Shown: positions 37,333 through 46,891 of the stretch, in pieces
Layout: the number at the start of each line of letters is the position of its first letter
How positions within the stretch are numbered: position 1 is the stretch's first letter
Assembly: GCA_963920665.1 (NCBI GenBank)
Contig: OY987269.1
Location: 19,904,501-19,968,500, forward strand
Direction of reading: 5' to 3'
Source: Straminergon stramineum
Lineage: Eukaryota > Streptophyta > Bryopsida > Hypnales > Calliergonaceae
Length of the DNA stretch: 64,000 nt
The notes under the pieces: model-generated
Database searches by the model: none
What the model saw: only the letters and a program-made list of their open reading frames with translations
Told to the model about the DNA's origin: nothing
Position numbers and translations under genes: made by a program

Positions 37333-37933
37333 AGGTAAAATAGCCCATTACAGACCAAATGGGGGATTTGCCCTCTTGTCATTTCTGAAATTTTCTACTT
37401 TTTTTTCTAGAGAAAGTCAAGTGATAGAAATGGTGAGAGCATTTGAAACTATATTTTTTCGACAAAGTGTGAATTTGTTATGAATTTTGAAGTGTTTATC
37501 CCATCACAGCCTAAAAGAGTCTGTAGACTACCCCAACCAACCAAAATTGATCCATAACGCTCATCTTACTCACCTATTGCAGTCACAATATTTACTAACA
37601 TAAAAGACCTGAAAAAGACACTTCCTACAATGAACTAACACTAAAAAACTAAAAGTTCCTATTGAGATCACTGATTGCTCCATCTCAGTTAGCTAAGACA
37701 TTGAATGTGGCCCAAATCTAAATAAGTAAAAGAAAACCATAATGGGGTCATTCTTAGGAGTCCACAATGGGTAGAAGGTCAGTAATCATTGTTTTTATTT
37801 CTGGCGAAATTTTGCCGGATCTGTCAGAATCTGACCACTGTGAATCTCCCTCCAAAATCTGACCTATGCAGTGAAGCCAATACAGGGGACACTAGTCAAA
37901 AAAAAACCTGTCCATAATGGGCTGTTTTACCTT
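37333..37933 (+). mobile_element. E-family miniature element, complete copy
   Basis: The left end is AAGGTAAAATAGCCCATTA and the right end reads, in reverse complement, AAGGTAAAACAGCCCATTA. The trinucleotide ACT flanks the element directly on both sides, a likely 3-bp target duplication. Copies at 8536-9010 and 11945-12156 share its interior. It is non-autonomous and the superfamily is not settled. Confidence 0.75.
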
Positions 37934-39170
37934 ACTCATTTTTTCTTTACACTGGAGGGAGTGTTGAGGGAGTGTTGCAGCTCGGTTCTCATGTACGGTA
38001 CTTTGCATTGCCCCAACGAATCCTTGTGTTGGAGATCCTTCTCCAATTTTCGAAATGAGTCTCAAATGCTATTTTACAATATGTCACAGGAATTTCAAAA
38101 GTGAAATTGAAGAAAATCAAACTTTTGAATGAAACCTTCAAAATAAATTCACACATGGTTGACATTGGTTCCAAACTGTAATTTCATTATGAAGTCAATT
38201 GTGTAATAACAACTCCAGTCTTGACACTCTTGATGCAAACATTGCAAACTCGAACTTGGTTACTGGAAGTACCGGTACGTGTCATGCTTACCGGCGACGA
38301 ACGGCATAACTAATTCATAAGCTCAACAAGAATGAGATGATGCCCAGCAGGATTTTTAATTAGACATGGTACTTCCATCACCCAAATGCTTAAACACATC
38401 ACCTTATCTTCCCTCCAAATAGTTTTGCATGTATTTCATGCAATTTCCGCTCCAAATACAACCCGAGCCGACCAAGCCAGACTATTAGACACTTGGTCCA
38501 TGATGAATGTACACGATTGATTTTAGATTTTTTGAAGTACCTAGAGGGAGTTTAGTTTGCTACTTACCGTGGGACCTGGAATGAACAGCTCGGAATGGTA
38601 CTGTAAACCGATTCACAAAGATTTAAAATAAAACGCATTACACTTATCTCCTCGACCACCTTTAAAGAACACAGATTATCGCCGAAATTCTCAATGTCAC
38701 GAATGCTAAAACTTCTGAAGACGTTCACTAAACTCTAAAGTAATTGCAGAAATCATTACTTGAAAGACACGCACTTCAAATTGTTCATTTTCAGAAACTC
38801 AACAGAGATACAGGACCAATCTAGATCATTATTTGCAATGGATCCTTTACCTCCCACAAGAACTAACCTCAGGAGTGAGCGACTCAAGAATTCTAATCAA
38901 ATACAAAATTTCATTGAAGACCGATGGCAGTACACTTCATTCCCTTCTTTTATAAAAGTGACATCTCAGCTGGCTCATCCAAAACTGTCTCGTATTGAAA
39001 AAGAATCACTATTTACAAACTGACACTATACCATACTTGCGGAGCGATGTCTATTACCCCTCTCAGGATTACTCTCGCTACACTTTCGAGTGGGAAATTG
39101 CATTTACAACACAAACCCTCCGAAACACCGAACCCAGTATCCATCCATACGAAACTTTAAGCTTTGGAGC
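37934..39170. other. Intergenic, nothing recognised
   Basis: No supportable gene. The last part is the 3' flank of the first H2B gene. Confidence 0.45.
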
Positions 39171-39191
39171 CAAGCTTTTCATATCAAAGAT

Positions 39192-39207
39192 GGTGTTCAC
39201 AAACACC
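39192..39207 (-). promoter_or_regulatory. Histone-type 3' hairpin of H2B gene 1
   Basis: On the gene strand the sequence is GGTGTT-TGTG-AACACC, a perfect 6-bp stem with a 4-base loop, 44 bases after the stop codon. The geometry and distance match the replication-dependent histone 3' processing hairpin of animals and green algae. The same hairpin follows H2B gene 2. Confidence 0.75.
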
Positions 39208-39251
39208 AATTGAAAAGTGGGGTTACTTCACGACTCAAGCCCAACAGCGCT

Positions 39252-39869
39252 TCAAGCACTCGTAAACTTCGTCACAGCCTTCGTACCCTCAGAAACAGCG
39301 TGCTTCGCCAACTCACCGGGCAAAATCAAACGCACAGCAGTCTGGATCTCGCGAGAAGTGATAGTCGGCTTCTTGTTGTAACGAGCCAAACGAGCAGCCT
39401 CCTGAGCCAACTTCTCGAAAATGTCGTTGATGAAAGAGTTCATGATTCCCATCGCCTTCGAGGAGATACCGGTGTCAGGATGAACCTGCGATATAGAAAA
39501 AAATACCACACACCGCTCAGACCAACGCAAGTTCAACCTCCCTCTAAAAATCAAAAACTCCGCACAGCTGCCGCGCACGCCATAATGCCATCACTTCCTA
39601 CAACCGAGCTCATGCAACATCCAGAAGCCAGAAATCGACAAAACCTCCCACAATCCTAAATCTCACGATACCGAATGCCCAACACCGCATACCTGCTTCA
39701 ACACCTTGTAGATGTAGATCTTGTACGTCTCCACGCTCTTCTTTGTCCTCTTCTTCTTGGCGTCGCCCTTGCTGTCCGCCTTGATCTTCTTCTCCGCCTT
39801 CTTCACCACGGGCTTCTTCTCGGCCTTGGACTTGCCGGCCTTCTGCTCCTCCGCAACCTTGGGAGCCAT
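39252..39869 (-). CDS. Histone H2B, gene 1, 2 exons
   Basis: Core histone of 136 residues. Exon 1 is 39693-39869 (59 codons) and exon 2 is 39252-39485; the 207-bp GT-AG intron falls after KVLKQ, before VHPDTG, in phase 0. The N-terminal tail (1-45) is Lys/Ala-rich with several KKK runs. The histone fold follows with [53 protein letters not shown] and [20 protein letters not shown]. The C-terminal lysine in AVTKF is the conserved ubiquitination site. The start is the MAPK methionine, typical of plant H2B; an in-frame upstream ATG would add a non-histone extension. The protein is identical to that of the gene at 43579-44196, and the two genes point away from each other. Confidence 0.97.
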
Positions 39870-40002
39870 CGCTGCTACTAGAAAACCGAAGTAAAAGAGA
39901 GAACGAGAAGCTTCCTCAAACGATAATCGATGCCCAGAGAATAACAGAGCGTAGGCAAGGGTTTCACTCAGTTGTAAGAAAATCCCTGGAGGGGCCAATA
40001 GG

Positions 40003-40041
40003 CTTATATACTGCTTGTACAAAAGTGGACCAATGGGAGGG
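40003..40041 (-). promoter_or_regulatory. TATA and CCAAT boxes of H2B gene 1
   Basis: On the minus strand TATATAAG lies at 40003-40010, about 134 bases before the start codon, and an ATTGG/CCAAT box lies at about 40031-40037. A conserved block further upstream (to about 40135) is shared with H2B gene 2, including CCCTCCGATGAA, ACGGTCA and AACCTCGATCCTCG. Confidence 0.65.
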
Positions 40042-40258
40042 CTTGGTTGGCAAGGCGAGGATCGAGGTTTCTGACCGTAGGATTTTCATCGGAGGGAGGG
40101 ATTTTGAAAGAGCGGTTGGCGCCAATTTGCAGTTTCCCGCCTCGAGGGTAGTCACAGTCAGCGCGTTCACACAATCATGTGGCCGACCTTACAGGAAACC
40201 TTCTAAAGGAGGGAACCAGAGGGTTCTAAAATGTGCCCATGGGGATCATTTTACGCAG

Positions 40259-40488
40259 TTAACCCTTGAACGCCGGGCTGGTAACCGTGGAAATCAGCCA
40301 TTTTGGAACAGTTTGACATTATCCACTTTCGAAAAACTAGAAATATTTATTGGGAGTCAAACTACCGTAGAAGATGTTTCTTTTCCACCCCTAATTCCGA
40401 GGATGAATAGTTGCAATTCTGTCATAAACAAGAGAATTCCTTGTCATTCATCAGACACTAATCGTTTGCCGCGTCGTTCATGGGTTAA
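40259..40488. mobile_element. TTAA-flanked miniature element, family A, copy 2
   Basis: It begins TTAACCCTTGAACGCCG; the reverse complement of its end reads TTAACCCATGAACGACG. Intact TTAA is present at both edges and the length is 230 bp. It is closely related to 15-252 and sits about 120 bp beyond the conserved promoter block of H2B gene 1. Confidence 0.8.
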
Positions 40489-41036
40489 ACACTTGAACCA
40501 TTTTAGAACAATGTTGGTTTTACAATCCTATACCGTACCATATTTTTTGGGTGCCAAGGCACACGCACTTGTGCTCACCATTGTCCAAAACGCAACACCT
40601 TCGTTTGAACCAAGAAGGTGACACAAGGAATTTAGATATTGATTACACAACATGTATGCATTTTGAACTTCGGATTATGATAGTCTAGTCACGATTTTTG
40701 GTACACACATAGATAAAATTCAAAAAATTCATATTTATTCATAGAATGTCAGAAGAATTTGTATAGAAGTGCTTTCAAATCCCCTTTCACTAGCCAAAAA
40801 ATCCAATATAGATCATTTATGTTCAATACTAGTAATTATGTTCAATTTTAATTGTGACAATTATGGGGGTACTTATCTTACAAAAAATGTAAATACTACA
40901 ATACTATCCTTTAAACAACAACATTCATCTCTTGATTTGAATTTTTGTAGAGATGTGTTATCCCCCTAATTGCTAGCTAAACCATTCAACTAATAGATGA
41001 TTGTTTTGAAAAATGCAATTCACTCAATTAATATTC
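40489..41036. other. Intergenic, nothing recognised
   Basis: AT-rich sequence up to the assembly gap. No gene is seen. Confidence 0.45.
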
Positions 41037-41236
41037 NNNNNNNNNNNNNNNNNNNNNNNNNNNNNNNNNNNNNNNNNNNNNNNNNNNNNNNNNNNNNNNN
41101 NNNNNNNNNNNNNNNNNNNNNNNNNNNNNNNNNNNNNNNNNNNNNNNNNNNNNNNNNNNNNNNNNNNNNNNNNNNNNNNNNNNNNNNNNNNNNNNNNNNN
41201 NNNNNNNNNNNNNNNNNNNNNNNNNNNNNNNNNNNN
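41037..41236. other. Assembly gap (200 N)
   Basis: Exactly 200 undetermined bases; the true length may differ. Open frames crossing it have no meaning. Confidence 0.99.
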
Positions 41237-42669
41237 AAGTCATCTCAAATGGCTAGTATATTGACAAATTACTTAATCTCCACATATTGTAGGGTGATTT
41301 AGAATAAGGTAGTCTATTTACTTTGCTTCTAAATTTTTTATATGAGTATACTGAATAATATACTCTAATAAATAAATAGTTGAGATACTCATATTCATAT
41401 AGAGAATTTTTATCAATCCAAAGTGGATCAATGTTTGTTGTCCCAGTCAAGTCGGATATTTTTTTTATAACTTCAAATGTTATAATTTTGCAATTCATGA
41501 GGTTAGATGATAAAAAATTTTACACACATTTGAATAATGGTTTACTCATTTTTTTATACCATTAAAACTTATTTTTTAAATATAATTTTGTTGTAGTCAA
41601 TGCACCAAAGATTGGTATTTTTTTGATAATTTTTCTTGAAAAACACTCTTTGTTTTCCAGAGGGCAAGATTAATATTTTTAGTCATAATATTATTCTACA
41701 ATTAATTATTTGCATGCCTCATATTCTAATCACCCAAGCATCTTAAGGTATCTAACAACATAATTATATGTGTAATCAAAACTAATTTTGCAATATAATG
41801 ATGTTGTTTAGTGCAATAAAATTACAATTTAGTACTAAACTATAATTTTTGAAGAAAAGTTTTGATCACAAAATTAGAAATATAAAGTTAACAAGAATGA
41901 ATTTTCAGTGAATTAGAGTACCTATACAAAATCCTTGGATTCTAAATGCCAAGGTGGCCAAAGACCCTCACTTCTACATAGAAGGAAATTGAAATGAATT
42001 GTTTAGGAAGCTTCAATAGAGGGTAGCAATGTGTATTAAATGGACAAGGGTTCCAATAATATATTTCTGGATGCAATATATGTTTTGAAAATTACTACAA
42101 TCAATCTAAGCTTTTCAAGTAGAATTTGTAGTTTTAAATCAAACTTTAAATAAGATATTCAAAATCAAAATTGAAAGAGTTTAGAGATTTTGTGCAAAAA
42201 TGATCATCCTGGCTAAAGGGCGTTGAAACAATAATTGCAATAAACTTCATGATGATGACCAAAGATGTGCAAAGCAAAGTTTGAAATTTTCGTACTTTTA
42301 TGGTACGCTTTATTTTAGGCTATTCAAATTTATAACAATGGCTACTAAAAGACAATTTAATTGAATGAGCTACCACTTTGCAACCTTACTTGTAGGCACA
42401 TATTGCAAAAATAGCAACTCTTATGGTCAAGACTACATAGATTACAACATTTGAAAATCACATTTGAGAATACTAGTAGAAATTCTAAGTTTGGTTAAGT
42501 TCATGACAAGTTTTCTAATTTGTGCTACAAATAATATCTTAAGAGAATATTTGTCAATATAAATGTTCTGCTTTTATTAGTGGATGATATTGCTAAATTA
42601 GTATTGGTATGCAAAAACCATAGGCCAAGGAGAATTTTCCCCCCTTTATTCCCTTCTAGTTTAAAACTT
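41237..42669. other. Intergenic, nothing recognised
   Basis: AT-rich sequence. A weak match to the interior of family C elements lies at about 41460-41530. No gene is seen. Confidence 0.45.
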
Positions 42670-43100
42670 GAACCTTTTTATTTCCAACACATGGTAAAAT
42701 TCGCAAATTTTGAATTCATATTTGCTATAAAAGGCCCCAAATTAGGTTGTGTTGAAGAAATATTAGACATCACGGCACAAAATAAGGTAGGAGATCCATG
42801 AAGCGCCCATCTAAAAGCTAAAACTGAATTTTGGGGAGGTGAAACTTATTGAAATGTTTTTCAATAAATTTTCCTTCGAACACATGTGGAATTGACATCT
42901 AATCCATATTGTTTCATATAATTTTTGGAGCTTTGTGGAATTAGTTATGAATTTTTGAAGTCGAAATGGCATAGGGCTCTAAAATCGCCCATCTCCTCAA
43001 ATTTACAATGTTGATACATCCCTATAGAGTTGAAAAAAACCCATGTACAAACAATGTACATTTGAGGAGCCTATGTGGATTTCGAGCCTCCTACCTTAGG
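42670..43100. repeat. Dispersed repeats G and D, adjacent copies
   Basis: Positions 42670-42790 match 14210-14340 (repeat G), and 42793-43100 match 8093-8411 (repeat D). G and D are directly joined here but the two early copies lie apart, so they may be parts of one larger element fragmented elsewhere. Confidence 0.7.
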
Positions 43101-43399
43101 AGACAATTTTTTACAATTACCCTTCTGCGGGGCAATGAGGGGTGGCAATTCTCCCTGGCCGAAATCACATAGGATGAATGTAAACACACTTTTAGATGAA
43201 TAAACGAGTTTTTCATTCATATTTCCCATGTTTCATCAAAGCTCCAGGATTTGGGATTTCCTCCGCATGTCGAACTTCACTTCTGTTCTCGGGAGGAGGG
43301 AACGCTTGAAAATGGCGCCACCGGCTCTTTCGAAATGTCACCCTCCGATGAAGATCCGACGGTCATCAACCTCGATCCTCGACAAGCAAATGGAGCCCT

Positions 43400-43432
43400 C
43401 CCATTGGTATACTTTTACACCCTTCATATAAG
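43400..43432 (+). promoter_or_regulatory. CCAAT and TATA boxes of H2B gene 2
   Basis: CCCATTGG (an inverted CCAAT box) at 43400-43407 is followed by CATATAAG at 43425-43432, about 147 bases before the start codon. The block 43311-43400 is shared with H2B gene 1 in order and spacing but with many base changes. Confidence 0.65.
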
Positions 43433-43578
43433 TACCGAGTAATCGTCTACGCTCTCCCTCCAGATATTTTACACTTCCGGCTACGCGGAGCGATTCTCTG
43501 ATCCCTGCCTGATTGTGTTGCGATTGTTTGGAGTTTCATACTCTTCTTTTTCTTCTTTTCGGTTTCCTCGTCACAGCG

Positions 43579-44196
43579 ATGGCTCCCAAGGTTGCGGAGG
43601 AGCAGAAGGCCGGCAAGTCCAAGGCCGAGAAGAAGCCCGTGGTGAAGAAGGCGGAGAAGAAGATCAAGGCGGACAGCAAGGGCGACGCCAAGAAGAAGAG
43701 GACAAAGAAGAGCGTGGAGACGTACAAGATCTACATCTACAAGGTGTTGAAGCAGGTATGCGGTGTTGGGCATTCGGTATCGTGAGATTTAGGATTGTGG
43801 GAGGTTTTGTCGATTTCTGGCTTCTGGATGTTGCGCGAGCTCGGTTGTAGGAAGTGATGGCATTATGGCGTGCGCGGCAGCTGTGCGGAGTTTTTGATTT
43901 TTAGAGGGAGATTGAACTTGCGTTGGTCTAAGCGGTGTGTGGTATTTTTTTCTATATCGCAGGTTCATCCTGACACCGGTATCTCCTCGAAGGCGATGGG
44001 GATCATGAACTCTTTCATCAACGACATTTTCGAGAAGTTGGCTCAGGAGGCTGCTCGTTTGGCTCGTTACAACAAGAAGCCGACTATCACTTCTCGCGAG
44101 ATCCAGACTGCTGTGCGTTTGATTTTGCCCGGTGAGTTGGCGAAGCACGCTGTTTCTGAGGGTACGAAGGCTGTGACGAAGTTTACGAGTGCTTGA
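43579..44196 (+). CDS. Histone H2B, gene 2, 2 exons
   Basis: Exon 1 is 43579-43755 and exon 2 is 43963-44196; the protein of 136 residues is identical to that of the gene at 39252-39869. The intron is also 207 bp, sits at the same place and differs from its partner at only three positions by eye. The conserved histone fold, the AVTKF ubiquitination site and the -FTSA end are as described for gene 1. Land-plant H2B genes are normally intronless and end in -FTSS, so both traits point to an early-diverging lineage. The near-identity runs from the start codon to the 3' hairpin and stops at both ends, while promoters differ. Confidence 0.97.
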
Positions 44197-44240
44197 AGCG
44201 CTGTTGGGCTTGAGTCGTGAAGTAACCCCACTTTTCAATT

Positions 44241-44256
44241 GGTGTTTGTGAACACC
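44241..44256 (+). promoter_or_regulatory. Histone-type 3' hairpin of H2B gene 2
   Basis: GGTGTT-TGTG-AACACC forms a perfect 6-bp stem and 4-base loop, 44 bases after the stop codon. It is identical to the hairpin of H2B gene 1. Confidence 0.75.
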
Positions 44257-44264
44257 ATCTTTGA

Positions 44265-45534
44265 TACGAAATGCGTCGGCTCCAGATGGTTGGTGTATTG
44301 TATGTGGTGGTCAGGTAGAATGTCAATGCGGATACGCGATATACTTAATCGCGGAATGAGCGAATCCGTGATGGTTGGTTATTTTATTGATTTGTTTATT
44401 TGTATTTTGGGAAGTTGATTTGGTCGAACTCGTGCTCTAGGTCTCTGTTTCTTAGGGTTTTCACTTTTTCCTTGTGCCCATAATGTATTCCACGCCTTTG
44501 ATGTTCCGCTCATTTCGTGATTAGACATCTCGGCAGAGTGCATGCTCGATTGATTAGTTTGCTGAGGATTTGTCTTAGTATGGTCGGGAAATATATTTTC
44601 AATTGGTCAGTATTCCGAGTACCGGCTTGTTGGCAGTGCTGGCAGAAGTCGAAAATTTTTACTCATCTGTGGAGGGTTTTTGTACATGTAGATCTCATAA
44701 ATTAGGGCAATCACGGTTGGCCAACGTGGCTGTTAGCTCAGGATTATCGATTTGAGGCTCGCACAGTTTCGAGAAGTTTTGTATCTCCTTTTCCAATCTT
44801 ATGGTGTGCATGTATTAGGGTGTGGGCGATTCCTGGATTGAGCCCATCGGGACTACTTCATAGTTCACACTGTCTCAAATTAAACACCTTCCACTATTTT
44901 GTGTTCTCCAGGAGAACCTTTTCGCAATCCACATGTATTTCAATGTCACAACGTGAACAGTGGTCTAACATGTCCAAATACTGCAATGGATAGCGGTAAC
45001 TTAGCAGTGAAAAACGCGATACCCCAGTATTCAAGATCCTCCATACCCACCCACTCCCGCAGCAACTGAACTCAGATTCCTAATACAGTGACAGTGCTTT
45101 GTCACATGTTGGTGTTACTCAATACAATACTTGACTCACTGGAACGCTCAAATTCTCATTTGGTTAACAAATAGTGCACTAAGTTATTTGTCATTTGGTT
45201 ATTTTGGTAACATTAGTGATATTCTCGACATTTAGTGGACTTGTCAACATGAACACTACTATTCATTATGGAGTACAATAGTTGACAAATAGTGTTCAAC
45301 AGTTCATACTGACATCTAGTTTGGCAACACTACACCAAAATGGTTTATTAATACAGGTAGATAATTAGTTGGCATGAGAATTAGGGATGCACAATTTAAC
45401 AATGCTACAATTGCACACTGAGAATGCTATATGCCTCCATTAGAACCAGTGCTGAATAGTATGTCCTTGTGATGAATAATTTAGACCATACTAAAGAACT
45501 ATTTTGATGTAGTAGTGTTGGTCATATTTAACCC
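44265..45534. other. Intergenic, nothing recognised
   Basis: No supportable gene. Around 45170-45320 the motif 'aaatagtg' with 'gttaaca/gttgaca' recurs loosely. Confidence 0.45.
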
Positions 45535-45970
45535 TTAACCCCTAAAGTTTTGAGACTATGTTTTCACCATAAGGACTTCCAAATTGCCATTTTCAGTACA
45601 AGTACCAAATTTTGAAATTAAACTTTTTTGACACATATAATTGTAGGATCTTGTAGTATGCTAACTTTAGAACATGTGGTAAATATTTTAGAAATTCCAC
45701 CACGTGGATTGCAAGATGTAAGCATTTAAATTCAGTGGAATCATTTTTGGGTCCTACGATAAATAAGGCACTTGCACTTCACAATCTCACTTTCTATAAA
45801 AAAATGTACAAAATGGAGGTGCCTCTTTGGATTCTTTTTCCTGGAGAAGTTGGCCATATCATCCATCGACTAGAAAATGGGTGTAGTGTCGTTTATGGGT
45901 CAATGTTAGAGTTTGTAATTAGTGTTGCAAACAATATCATTATTAGTGTAGTGGGTCTCTCTCCATACTT
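45535..45970 (-). mobile_element. Truncated family C TTAA element
   Basis: It starts TTAACCCCTAAAG at 45535 directly after another TTAACCC (45528-45534), giving TTAACCCTTAACCCC. The following 400 bp are the reverse complement of about 56000-56355 with clear similarity. The other end is missing. An open frame across 45735-46004 is not conserved in frame between the copies and is not taken as coding. Confidence 0.65.
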
Positions 45971-46891
45971 GTACAACACTAGGGCTAGAATTGGTGCCGT
46001 CTAATTACATGCAAATTCTGCATGGAAACGTGTGAAGACAAAAACAGTCACTCGCGACCAGTAATTATACCCGCTTCTTTTCCCTTGTACCCACCGAGAT
46101 TTCCCCGGTAGATACCCATTGATACCTCTCTTGTTTCTGAGCCGGTAGCGTAGGTCCTTCTGATACCCCCCCAGGTACCCTCCCATCCCCTGGATACCCG
46201 CTTACCGATACCATCTTCCTCTCCCGGTCTCCCCTGGTTCCAGATGATAACCAGGACCTAAGGTTCAAGGCTATCTTCCCTGGTATGCACCGGCGCAAAC
46301 CTTTTGCCTGCATCAATCAGAGCGTCGTACTGGACTTTCCGGGTGGCGCTCTTCTGTTGCCTCGCCGACGCAACTTCCTTTTCCAGCTTCGCCAGCTCCG
46401 TCGCAGACAGAGCCTCTCTTCGTTCTTGTGCCTTTCGTTTTGATTTGCGGTGCTAATCTTATTTTCATTGCCGAAATTGAGCTCCGTTGATTCTCAGTGC
46501 GTCGAAGCCATTTAAAAAAAATATTTTTTCTCTCGTTTTCATCCCCTTTAAAGTTGAATTAAAAGGTGAAGTCAGTTTCAAGTTTCTGATGGCGTGGCTC
46601 TTGGCATGGAGTGAGTATTTTGATTGGCTTCGATTCAGAGTTTCTTGCCTTTGCGTATTCTGATGTTTTCAACTGCAGCTGAGATTCTACATTTTGGAGT
46701 TGAGATGGAAGAAATGGCCAAATTATTGGATATCAATTAATGTTATTGATTTTGAAGAGGTGCGCCGAAGATATGGAGGTTGTGGATAGTGTGGAGGTCT
46801 AGGAGCTTGAAGTGGAAGTGGCCATTCGGTAAGGGATTTGTAGCTTTGTAGAGACTGGAGTTAGGGTGACTCAAGAGCGAGCGAGAAGCGG
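45971..46891 (+). promoter_or_regulatory. Probable promoter and 5' leader of the TMEM192/FIP1-like gene
   Basis: A pyrimidine-rich stretch at 46070-46270 has many GATACC and GGTACC variants. GC-richer sequence with short upstream frames follows. A core promoter was not identified. Confidence 0.35.

Noticed and set aside
39870..40022. N-terminal extension of H2B gene 1 from an upstream in-frame ATG
   Set aside because: It is not conserved in gene 2, which has different upstream sequence, and H2B proteins start at MAPK.
41028..41302. Open frames across the N gap
   Set aside because: They consist almost entirely of undetermined residues.
45735..46004. Open frame inside the truncated family C element
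   Set aside because: The homologous stretch near 56012-56251 (reverse) is open too, but small indels shift the frame between the copies, so the protein is not conserved.
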